The translations under genes and the position numbers were made by a program. A stretch of DNA of 64,000 nt from Taishania sp045629585. GTDB taxonomy: Bacteria; Bacteroidota; Bacteroidia; Flavobacteriales_D; Crocinitomicaceae. This document shows, one piece after another, positions 1 to 7,297 of this stretch (position 1 is the stretch's first letter; each line of letters opens with the position of its first letter). The notes under the pieces were generated by a model. It was not told where the DNA came from, made no database searches, and saw only the letters and a list, made by a program, of their open reading frames with translations. The stretch is taken from contig JAZQRM010000060.1 in NCBI GenBank assembly GCA_045629585.1, positions 1 to 64,000 of the forward strand, given 5' to 3'.

Positions 1-118
1 TCTTGACATAGTGATCCGACATATGTGCTTTACTAATTGTTTTGATTTTATTCAAATCAAGTAAAGAAATTAGCTATCCGAAAACAGACTGTCCAAAAAA
101 GTAGTTACTTTTACTCAT
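1..118 (-). pseudogene. Left-edge fragment of an IS4-type (DUF4372-like) transposase gene with an early stop
   Basis: Read on the minus strand from the ATG at 118-116, the frame gives MSKSNYFFGQSVFG, then a TAG stop at 76-74, then LISLLDLNKIKTISKAHMSD and on to the window edge. This matches the N-terminus of the DUF4372 domain in Bacteroidota IS4-family transposases, where the stop position is normally Gln (GQxxFxQL). A single CAG/CAA to TAG change would explain it. Only 39 codons are visible, so it cannot be said whether the rest of the element is intact. Family recognition is from memory; the stop codon is seen directly. Confidence 0.6.
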
Positions 119-148
119 GTGATTTTAGTTCGCAAAACCAAATTACAT

Positions 149-186
149 TAAAAGCGGGATAACCTCTATGGAAATCCCGCTTTTTC
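149..186. terminator. Rho-independent terminator-like hairpin
   Basis: AAAAGCGGGAT pairs with ATCCCGCTTTTT across a 12-base loop, followed by a T run. It points rightward, but no plus-strand gene precedes it in the window. It may be the orphaned terminator of a gene cut off by the neighbouring insertion sequence (inference). Confidence 0.7.
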
Positions 187-231
187 AAAAAATTTTATCG
201 GACAACAGTGTATTGAAATATATAATTACTT

Positions 232-1047
232 ATGAATCAAAATACAATTGCCAAGCCAAAGAAAAGAAGTAAATTAAGATCATTTTTGGGGAAAGAATAT
301 TTTATTACTCGACGAAGACTAAAATGGCTTTTTGGAAAAGAAAAATATGCAAAACAGAACATAAATACTACACTACCCTACCCAATTATAAAACATCAAT
401 CACTCCTTTTACGTCCCTTAAAAGATGTTGACATGATTTTTCAACACAACAAAATAACTAATTTACGCCTCGCAACAAAAAAAATTAATCACGTAATTAT
501 CAAACCTAAAGAAACTTTTTCAATTTGGAAAATGGTCGGTCGTCCAACAAAAAGGAAAGGATATCTTGAAGGATTAGTTCTTCACAATGGTAAAATACAT
601 TCAGGTATAGGAGGTGGACTGTGCCAATTAGGTAATTTACTGTATTGGATGACATTACATACTCCTCTGCAAATCAAAGAACGTTGGCGACATAGTTTCG
701 ACGTATTTCCAGATATCAACAGAACGATTCCTTTCGCATGTGGTGCAACCTTATCGTTTAACTACATCGACTTACAATTGTATAACCATACAAATAATAC
801 TTATCAAATAAATCTATGGTTGGATGATACTCATTTACATGGCGCTATATTTTGTAATGAAAAACCGACAGAAGAATATGAAATCTTTGAAACAGACCAT
901 CATTTCCAGCAGCAAATATGGGGAGGATATACGAGACATAATAAGATTTGGAAAAAGAAAACTTGTTTAATATCGAAAAAAGTCGAGAATGAACTAGTAT
1001 CTAATAATACAGCAATAATGATGTATAGTCCACTGCTAAACAAGTAA
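232..1047 (+). CDS. VanW family protein
   Basis: The 271-residue protein contains the VanW-like core in its middle: the stretch around FSIWKMVGRPT, the glycine-rich segment GIGGGLCQLGNLLYW, and a downstream HSFDVFP motif. The first ~45 residues are very basic and there is no signal peptide. VanW was first seen in a vancomycin-resistance cluster, but its biochemical role is not established, and no van genes (ligase, VanX, VanRS) are nearby. A resistance function should therefore not be assumed. The gene stands alone between an insertion-sequence remnant and a gap of about 280 bases. Start chosen at the ATG at 232, the first in the open frame. Confidence 0.8.
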   Translation: MNQNTIAKPKKRSKLRSFLGKEYFITRRRLKWLFGKEKYAKQNINTTLPYPIIKHQSLLLRPLKDVDMIFQHNKITNLRLATKKINHVIIKPKETFSIWKMVGRPTKRKGYLEGLVLHNGKIHSGIGGGLCQLGNLLYWMTLHTPLQIKERWRHSFDVFPDINRTIPFACGATLSFNYIDLQLYNHTNNTYQINLWLDDTHLHGAIFCNEKPTEEYEIFETDHHFQQQIWGGYTRHNKIWKKKTCLISKKVENELVSNNTAIMMYSPLLNK

Positions 1048-1325
1048 ATAGTTACATTTTTTGATCTCTACATCCATCTAAGAGTATATCATGTGTACCA
1101 AAGGTTGCCTCTTTTAAAACTTATTTTTTTTAATTATTTATCATTTAAAGATTGCTAAGGTTGGTTCTAAAAACCCCTCCAACTACAAATGAGATACTTA
1201 ACAAGTATTTTACTAGGTAAGCTAAGGAGCCATTCAAATAGAATCAGCACAAAGGACTAAAATTAAATAGGCAACCTCTTTTAATGTGTTACGTTATTAA
1301 GGAAAATAATTTAAAACGTTAAAAA
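1048..1325. other. Intergenic region with a 9-bp inverted repeat pair
   Basis: No gene is seen here. AGGTTGCCT at 1102-1110 and its reverse complement AGGCAACCT at 1269-1277 flank about 160 bases. The outer bases do not pair and no target duplication is obvious, so a mobile-element reading is weak. Confidence 0.4.
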
Positions 1326-2167
1326 ATGAACAAACTCTTTAAAACTGCTTGCTTACTGGATCAATTTTAATCTTATCAAATAATCTTTCGGCTCAAATTA
1401 CCGACCCTTCGCCATATTGTGTAGCTTCTTTTGATGGTGGGGAATTCTTTATTCCTAGAACAATAACAGAAGTAAAATTTGCATCAATGACAAACACATC
1501 TGGTTCAACACAATTTAATGCTCCTCATTATGTGTACTACAATAATATTACCGCTCCTGAAGTCACAAAGGGACAATCGTACACATTAACTGTACAAACT
1601 GCTCAAGATGAAACTATCCATTACTTAGCTGCATTTATCGATTTTAATGGTAACAATCAATTTGAGTTACCTTCAGAAATGATTCTAAGTCAAACTATTG
1701 TAGATGGATCCATTTCAAATCCAGCGACAATTACGGTTAATATTCCAGCAAACGCTATTTCAGGAACTACTCGTATGCGAGTGATTGCATTTCTAGATGA
1801 TGAATACACATGGTCTCAAAATGATCCTTCTTATGTTGCTTGTACAGCTTATGATGGGGGTTTTATAGATAATGGAGAAACAGAAGACTATAATATAAAC
1901 ATCACAGGTGGTTCTACTGTAGGTACGTCCACTATTATTGCTTCTGAATTTAGAATCTCTCCTAATCCGGCAAAAGACATAATAAAAATTACAGATGCTA
2001 TGAAAGGTGCAACAATTGAAATTATCAGTATGGATGGAAGAAGACTTTTATACACGGAATCAATCCAAACCAATACACTAGATATTTCAGATCTTCCTTC
2101 AGGAACTGCACTAATCCGTATTACTACAAACGAACAAGTAACTACTCAAACTATTGCTATCCAATAA
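1326..2167 (+). pseudogene. T9SS-sorted GEVED-domain surface protein with a frameshift in the signal peptide
   Basis: The natural ATG at 1326 reads MNKLFKTA and then stops at 1368-1370. The rest of the signal peptide (LLTGSILILSNNLSAQ) and the whole mature protein lie in the -1 frame from about 1349. Mature protein: a beta-sandwich region, the GEVED-type motif GETEDYNINI near its end, and a C-terminal T9SS type A sorting domain of about 70 residues (SPNPAKD ... IYS-like core, LPSGTALIRI). Without the shift it would be an ordinary secreted surface protein. Frame 2 has a stop at 1340, so any shift must fall between 1341 and 1349. No classic slippery heptamer is present, so a one-base indel (mutation or sequencing error) is likelier than programmed frameshifting. 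TTG at 1349 as a start would leave a poor signal peptide. Confidence 0.7.
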
Positions 2168-2180
2168 GCAATGGAAACTA

Positions 2181-2208
2181 AAAAAGCGGTTCCGAGGAAC
2201 CGCTTTTA
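2181..2208 (+). terminator. Rho-independent terminator
   Basis: AAAAAGCGGTTCC and GGAACCGCTTTT pair around a GA loop, 14 bases after the T9SS cargo gene. The A-rich 5' arm could also serve the convergent msrAB gene ending at 2220. Confidence 0.85.
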
Positions 2209-2219
2209 ATAGATTAGTT

Positions 2220-3311
2220 TTATTTATCTAACAATTTCAGATACTTTTCATACCCCTCTGCTTTCATCTCTTCTTTGGGAATAAATCTCAATGAAGCACT
2301 GTTAATACAATATCTCAGTCCTCCTTTATCGCTTGGTCCATCATCAAAAACATGTCCCAGATGCGCATCACCAGTCGAGCTTCTAACTTCTACACGAACC
2401 ATTCCATGACTCATATCTCGTTTTTCTGTAATAAGTTCTTCGTTAATAGGCTTTGAAAAACTAGGCCAACCACAACCAGACTCAAATTTATCCGTAGAAA
2501 TAAACAATGGCTCACCCGTTGTAATATCTACATATATACCCGCTCTAAATTCCTTATCATACTCATTATTAAAAGGTCTCTCCGTAGCATTATTTTGAGT
2601 AACCTCATATTGTAAGGGTGTTAATATTTCACGCAAAGTTTCTTTATCCTTCTTACTATATTGATTTGCTTTAACAGGATTCGCTTTACTGGCCATTTCA
2701 AATAATTGAGTCGGAATATGACAATACCCATTCGGATTGTTATCTAGATAATCCTGATGATAGTCTTCTGCTGAATAATAAGACTCTAATAATTCCGCTT
2801 CAACTGCAATTGGTCGATTGTAACGCTTTGCCAATTCACTTAACTTATCATTAATTAATACCTTTTGATCTTCGTTAATATAATAAATTCCAGTGCGATA
2901 TTGAGTACCTACATCGTTACCTTGCTTATTCAAGCTTGTAGGATCAATCGTTTGAAAATATAAATCAATCAAAAGATCTAAATCTACATTTTGAGGATCA
3001 TAGATAACTTTAACTGTTTCTGCATAACCAGTAGTCCCTGTACTTACCATTTTGTAAGTTGGATCTTTCACTTTACCATTTGCATAACCAACCTCTGTTG
3101 ACTTAACTCCCCTCACTTGCTTAAAGAAATGTTCTGTACCCCAAAAACATCCTCCTGCAAAATAAATAACCTCTTCTTGGTCTGAATACATAGCTTTGTT
3201 TTTTTCTGATTTTACTTTAGAAGTTCTTGTCTTTGATAATCCAAAATTTGTTAACCAAATTAATCCAATTATCGTAAATATGCCTATAAATAGTTTGAAA
3301 ATTCTACCCAT
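2220..3311 (-). CDS. msrAB: MsrA-MsrB fusion methionine sulfoxide reductase, membrane-anchored
   Basis: A 363-residue two-domain enzyme that repairs both S- and R-methionine sulfoxide. Residues 5-25 form one hydrophobic helix (uncleaved anchor or signal), which places the enzyme on the periplasmic side. MsrA follows with the GCFWGTE motif and nucleophile Cys55. MsrB lies at about 225-360 with SGCGWPSF and the catalytic RYCINSAS Cys335. The MsrB zinc CxxC pairs are not evident, so it may be a zinc-free form. The upstream gene (DUF417) lies 6 bases away on the same strand and is probably co-transcribed. Fused, exported MsrAB proteins are known in other bacteria as protection for envelope proteins against hypochlorous acid. 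Confidence 0.95.
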   Translation of the reverse strand: MGRIFKLFIGIFTIIGLIWLTNFGLSKTRTSKVKSEKNKAMYSDQEEVIYFAGGCFWGTEHFFKQVRGVKSTEVGYANGKVKDPTYKMVSTGTTGYAETVKVIYDPQNVDLDLLIDLYFQTIDPTSLNKQGNDVGTQYRTGIYYINEDQKVLINDKLSELAKRYNRPIAVEAELLESYYSAEDYHQDYLDNNPNGYCHIPTQLFEMASKANPVKANQYSKKDKETLREILTPLQYEVTQNNATERPFNNEYDKEFRAGIYVDITTGEPLFISTDKFESGCGWPSFSKPINEELITEKRDMSHGMVRVEVRSSTGDAHLGHVFDDGPSDKGGLRYCINSASLRFIPKEEMKAEGYEKYLKLLDK

Positions 3312-3317
3312 ATCTTT

Positions 3318-3764
3318 TTACTCTTTAGATTTTTGAAAAAGAGTTATCCCAAATGCCAAATACATAATATCTTTCAAAATGAAAAAATCGGTATGTGAAA
3401 AATATTTATAACCCGGTAAACCATTTATTATTGTAAAACTTCCTGGAGTTGTAAATAAAAAACTCAATGTCGTTATAAACATCACGATTAAACCAATGGA
3501 TGATAATCGTGCAATTTTACGATACTTGAATCCTATTATAACTCCACAAGCAATAATAACTTCAAAAGAACCTATCAAATTTGATACCATTTGTATTGAA
3601 AATATATCATACAACCAAAAAGTAGCAAAATGATTTTTAACTAATGGTATTATAGCGTAAGCTTCTGTTGCCGTAAACTTGTATAAACCAACCCAAAATA
3701 AGATTAAAATAGTTCCAAATGCCGCAACTTTAAAACCTAAATCATCTTTTATACTTTTGTACAT
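3318..3764 (-). CDS. DUF417 (YkgB/RclC-like) inner-membrane protein
   Basis: The 148-residue protein has about four transmembrane helices and the family features GFKVAAFGTILILFWVGLYKFT at the start and a PGSFTIINGLPGYKYFSHTDFFILKD-type region near the C-terminus (PG..FTI and GRF/DFFILKD hallmark of DUF417). E. coli RclC, a DUF417 protein, belongs to the reactive-chlorine resistance operon. Here it is the first gene of a two-gene unit with msrAB (6-base gap), which fits a role in oxidant or hypochlorite defence. Its molecular activity is unknown. Confidence 0.85.
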   Translation of the reverse strand: MYKSIKDDLGFKVAAFGTILILFWVGLYKFTATEAYAIIPLVKNHFATFWLYDIFSIQMVSNLIGSFEVIIACGVIIGFKYRKIARLSSIGLIVMFITTLSFLFTTPGSFTIINGLPGYKYFSHTDFFILKDIMYLAFGITLFQKSKE

Positions 3765-3808
3765 AGTATATGGTCATTTTAAGATTTAAACTATACCGTA
3801 ATCATTTG

Positions 3809-3816
3809 CAAAACTA
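3809..3816 (-). promoter_or_regulatory. Candidate -7 promoter box for the DUF417-msrAB operon
   Basis: On the minus strand this reads TAGTTTTG, matching the Bacteroidota TAnnTTTG -7 consensus 45 bases before the DUF417 start. No well-spaced -33 TTTG is seen. Confidence 0.45.
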
Positions 3817-3850
3817 CTTGAATATTTATCAAACCTCCGTTAAATTATCA

Positions 3851-3890
3851 AAAGAAAGCACAAGAAAGCACAAGAAAACACAAGAAAAAC
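3851..3890. repeat. Four tandem copies of a 10-bp unit
   Basis: CAAGAAAGCA-like decamers are repeated four times (aaagaaagca, caagaaagca, caagaaaaca, caagaaaaac). They lie in the divergent spacer between the msrAB operon and the hydrolase gene. A 10-bp period puts the copies on one face of the helix, so a protein-binding or bendable site is possible, or simple slippage. Confidence 0.6.
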
Positions 3891-4058
3891 GGTTCTAACA
3901 AAGATCATTTATAACAGATTGCTAAAAATTCACAACAACGTGTTAAAAGCATCAAAACTCCAAAAAATACAGCTAAATTTAAGTACAAGACCTCTACAAA
4001 CTATAAAAAAACATTTATAGATCGTAGAAATAGGTTTAGCTAAACTCAAATAAAACAT

Positions 4059-5120
4059 ATGAACAGTTATTCAAAAAAAACAATTCGTCTTCTTTTTTTA
4101 AGCTTATTCCCAATACTCGGAATGACAAATGACGCTCAAGCTTGCACTAGAGTTGTCTATAATGGTACGAACAACACTGTGATAACAGGAAGAACAATGG
4201 ATTTTTCAATAGAAATCCCTGCCAATCAATGGCTATTCCCTCGTGGTATTAAAAGAAACGGTGAAGTTGGTAAAAACTCAATTGAATGGACTTCCAAATA
4301 TGGCAGTATCGGAACAAGTACTTGGGACATAGCAATAGCCGATGGAATGAATGAAAAAGGATTAGTAAGTAATCTACTATGGCTACTTGATTCCCAATAC
4401 CCCACATTCGATCCTAATGGTAAGAAAAAAGGAATGGCTGTTTCATTGTGGGCACAATATGTACTTGATAATTTCGCAACAGTTGATGAAGCGGTCGCTG
4501 AATTAAGTAAAGAAGAATTTGTTGTTGTTTCCGATTATATCCCTGGAACGCAAAAATTCACAACTGTGCACCTATCCATTTCAGACGCTTCTGGTGACAA
4601 CGCAATTTTAGAATACGTAAACGGAAAATTAAATATCCATCATAATCGGGCATATATCGTAATGACAAATGATCCGATTTTTGATCATCAATTAGCGATC
4701 AATAAATACTGGGAAAATGTTCCTGGAAAATCATTCCTTCCAGGTTCTGTTAATGCTTCAGATCGTTTTGTGCGTGCCAATTTCTATATTAATTCTATCC
4801 CTAAAACAGATGACATTCGTTTAGCTGTTGCAGGAGTTTTTAGTGTAATTAGAACGGTTTCTGTTCCTTATGGGTTTGAAATTGAAGGGTTTCCTAATTT
4901 ATCAACAACAAGATGGAGATCTGTTTCAGACCAGAAGAACTTAATTTATTTCTTTGAAACAGCCATAACACCTAATACATTTTGGGTAGATCTAAAAAAG
5001 ATTGATTTCAGTCCAAAAGCAGGTATAAAAAAACTTGATTTATCCAATCATAAAACATATTATGGGGAAGCAAATGCAGAATTTAAGCCTTCACAACCTT
5101 TTAAATTTTTAGGTATTTAA
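4059..5120 (+). CDS. Choloylglycine hydrolase family (Ntn) amidase, exported
   Basis: A 353-residue protein with a signal peptide ending at DAQA, followed at once by Cys29 in CTRVVY. In this N-terminal-nucleophile family (bile salt hydrolases, penicillin V acylases, N-acyl-homoserine-lactone acylases) that Cys becomes the catalytic N-terminal residue. GRTMDF with Asp48 and the MTNDPIFDHQ segment (conserved Asn-x-Pro) match the family. Signal-peptide processing would itself free the nucleophile, as in periplasmic penicillin V acylases. The substrate (bile salts, penicillin V, acylated signals) cannot be told from the sequence. It is a single gene ended by a strong hairpin. Confidence 0.88.
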   Translation: MNSYSKKTIRLLFLSLFPILGMTNDAQACTRVVYNGTNNTVITGRTMDFSIEIPANQWLFPRGIKRNGEVGKNSIEWTSKYGSIGTSTWDIAIADGMNEKGLVSNLLWLLDSQYPTFDPNGKKKGMAVSLWAQYVLDNFATVDEAVAELSKEEFVVVSDYIPGTQKFTTVHLSISDASGDNAILEYVNGKLNIHHNRAYIVMTNDPIFDHQLAINKYWENVPGKSFLPGSVNASDRFVRANFYINSIPKTDDIRLAVAGVFSVIRTVSVPYGFEIEGFPNLSTTRWRSVSDQKNLIYFFETAITPNTFWVDLKKIDFSPKAGIKKLDLSNHKTYYGEANAEFKPSQPFKFLGI

Positions 5121-5135
5121 AAAACCATAACCTAA

Positions 5136-5177
5136 TAAAAGCGGCGTTAAAATTTTTCATTTTAACGCCGCTTTTTG
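5136..5177 (+). terminator. Rho-independent terminator
   Basis: AAAGCGGCGTTAAAA pairs with TTTTAACGCCGCTTT across a short T-rich loop, followed by TTG and more Ts, 16 bases after the hydrolase stop. Confidence 0.9.
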
Positions 5178-5303
5178 TTTCTTTTTTTTTATTACTATTA
5201 CTTCACACCTATCTTTTAAGGACTGAAACACTGAATATTCTACCCACTAAATCATAAATATAAAAGTGCAATAAACATTCTTAGCACAACTAAAAAAAAA
5301 TGC

Positions 5304-5311
5304 TACATTTG
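5304..5311 (+). promoter_or_regulatory. Candidate -7 promoter box (TACATTTG) for the antiporter
   Basis: Exact TAnnTTTG match, 67 bases upstream of the CPA2 antiporter ATG. Confidence 0.5.
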
Positions 5312-5378
5312 CTGCAAACACTGTAGAGTCAACCCATTCAATTTAAAGTGTTTATTCAATCACTTTTCATACTTCAAT

Positions 5379-6617
5379 ATGACTGAAACACACTTTGAGT
5401 TGCCCTTTTTCACCAACTTATTGATCCTTCTAGTTGGGGCTCGAATATTAGGCGAGCTATTTGAAAGGCTCAAACAACCGTCAATGATAGGAGAAATAAT
5501 TGCTGGAATAATACTTGGCCCTAGTATCCTAAACCTCATTCATCGCTCAGAAGAAATCAAAGTCATTTCGGAGTTAGGTATTTTCCTTCTAGTAATAATA
5601 GTCGGTCTAGAAATAAACATCGATGATATCTTAAAATCACTAAAAGGGAAAAATATCATCATTTCTTTTATGGCTTTTTTTGTACCTATTAGTGGAGGTT
5701 TAGCTGTTGGATATTTTTTTAACCAAGACCTTATGACTTCAGTATTTATAGGTTTATGCGTAGCCATAACAGCACTACCTGTTAGTATCAGAATACTGAT
5801 GGATCTAGGAAAAATAAATTCTGAGGTTGGACAGAAAATAATATCAATAGCCATTTTTGACGATGTTTTAGCTCTTTCAATCCTTGGAGTACTGTTAAAT
5901 ATAAAAGACAGTGATATGACTCTAGCCTCCATCATAAAAGCTGGATCTATATCCGCATTAAAGCTTACAATCTTCTTAATTTTATTATCAATAGCATATT
6001 TTTTAATCAAGAAAGGTCTAAAGAAAGAAAACTATATTCAAGATAGATTGAACAAATTTGTGTACTTTTTAAAAGGAAAAGAAACATTATTTGCCTTATT
6101 TTTTGCCTTCGTTTTACTATTTTCTACAATTACAGAAAACCTTGGTCTACACTTTATTGTAGGCGCATTCTTTGCTTCCATGCTTATTAGTGAGTCATTA
6201 ATTGGAAGGGACAACCTTAAGGCCATTGAATCAACAACAACCAGTATCTCAATGGGCTTTTTAGCACCGATATTTTTTGCTGGTATTGGGCTTGAGTTCA
6301 ATTTTTCATCCATTACAAACCTATCATTACTAATAGCTATAATATTGGTATCCTATTTTTCTAAAATCATTGGAGGTTATGTTGGTGGTGTTTTTGCTGG
6401 ATTAAAATCCAAAGTCGCATTTACATTAGGCATTGGTCTAAATGCAAGAGGAATAATGGAATTGGTAATAGCCAATATAGCCTATCGAAATGGTATAATA
6501 ACAACCGAAATTTTCTCCATTTTAGTCATTATGGGAGTTTTAACCACCTTAACGACTCCTCTTTTATTAAAAAAAGCGTTTAAATCTTTAGAAGACACAG
6601 AAAAAAAAATCGCTTAA
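5379..6617 (+). CDS. CPA2 family cation:proton antiporter (Kef/NapA-like membrane domain)
   Basis: The 412 residues are almost wholly hydrophobic, with about 12-13 helices. GEIIAGIILGPS near residue 40 is the classic first-repeat motif, and IFDDVLALSILG near 165 carries the paired acidic residues used for ion/proton exchange. GLNARGIMELVIANI near 355 matches the C-terminal repeat. No TrkA/RCK regulatory domain follows, so gating by nucleotide or glutathione as in KefC is not expected. Probable role: Na+ or K+ exchange for H+ at the inner membrane. The thioesterase gene starts 51 bases downstream and may be co-transcribed. Confidence 0.9.
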   Translation: MTETHFELPFFTNLLILLVGARILGELFERLKQPSMIGEIIAGIILGPSILNLIHRSEEIKVISELGIFLLVIIVGLEINIDDILKSLKGKNIIISFMAFFVPISGGLAVGYFFNQDLMTSVFIGLCVAITALPVSIRILMDLGKINSEVGQKIISIAIFDDVLALSILGVLLNIKDSDMTLASIIKAGSISALKLTIFLILLSIAYFLIKKGLKKENYIQDRLNKFVYFLKGKETLFALFFAFVLLFSTITENLGLHFIVGAFFASMLISESLIGRDNLKAIESTTTSISMGFLAPIFFAGIGLEFNFSSITNLSLLIAIILVSYFSKIIGGYVGGVFAGLKSKVAFTLGIGLNARGIMELVIANIAYRNGIITTEIFSILVIMGVLTTLTTPLLLKKAFKSLEDTEKKIA

Positions 6618-6668
6618 CAACTTATAAATTCTGCAAAAACATTACTTTTAGTACCATACACAAACAAT

Positions 6669-7070
6669 ATGGAAAATAAAATATTTGATTATCCCATCAC
6701 CATTAAAGAACATCATCTAGACACGTTTGGCCATGTAAATAATGCCACATACTTGCAAATTTATGAAGAAGCAAGATGGGAATTAATCACCCAAAGAGGA
6801 TATGGCTTGAGTAAAATTAAAAGTTCTGGTTTAGGCCCTATCATTCTCGAAATCAACATTAAGTTTTTAAAAGAAATACACCTCAGAAAAGAAGTAGTCA
6901 TTCGCACACAAAGCCTAGGTTATACTGGAAAAATCAGTCGTTTAAAACAATGGATAACAGATAATGATGGTACTATCTATTCTGAAGTTGAAATGGTTTT
7001 AGGTTTGTTTGATACAAAAGAACGAAAATTAATAGAACCAACAGAAGATTGGATAAACGCTTTCAATTAA
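6669..7070 (+). CDS. Acyl-CoA thioesterase, hotdog fold (YbgC/4HBT type)
   Basis: The 133 residues carry the 4HBT signature HHLDTFGHVNNATYLQIYEEARW at 15-37, with the catalytic Asp18 and the HVNN turn. This single-hotdog enzyme class hydrolyses short or branched acyl-CoA or acyl-ACP thioesters, and the physiological substrate is open. It lies downstream of the antiporter and is closed by a terminator. Confidence 0.9.
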   Translation: MENKIFDYPITIKEHHLDTFGHVNNATYLQIYEEARWELITQRGYGLSKIKSSGLGPIILEINIKFLKEIHLRKEVVIRTQSLGYTGKISRLKQWITDNDGTIYSEVEMVLGLFDTKERKLIEPTEDWINAFN

Positions 7071-7095
7071 CTAGAAACGTACACTTACAATTTGC

Positions 7096-7130
7096 TGAGC
7101 TCGATAATCAAATTATCGAGCTTTTATTTT
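7096..7130 (+). terminator. Rho-independent terminator
   Basis: AGCTCGATAAT-CAA-ATTATCGAGCT is an 11-bp perfect stem followed by TTTATTTTTT, 25 bases after the thioesterase gene. Confidence 0.9.
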
Positions 7131-7297
7131 TTACAATGAAAAAATAAAACAATTCATAAAACTTTCCAAAAACAGCCAAATTGTCATAAATAAATAATCA
7201 ATCCACCTTTAAGCCTGCCAATTATTCCTATTTTATTGTAATTTGCATGTTTGGTTATTAATTTGAAGAAATCTTTTGACAAGCTATAAACTATCCT

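Noticed and set aside
232..1047. Vancomycin resistance gene
   Set aside because: Only VanW homology is present; no VanA/VanX/VanRS genes are nearby and VanW has no shown resistance role of its own.
1102..1277. MITE bounded by 9-bp inverted repeats
   Set aside because: Arms are short, flanks do not pair and no target duplication is seen.
1335..1349. Programmed -1 frameshift in the T9SS cargo gene
   Set aside because: The TTT-AAA run would shift into a TAA stop at 1340, and no X-XXY-YYZ heptamer lies in the allowed 1341-1349 interval.
3851..3890. CRISPR-like short repeat
   Set aside because: The units are adjacent 10-mers without spacers.
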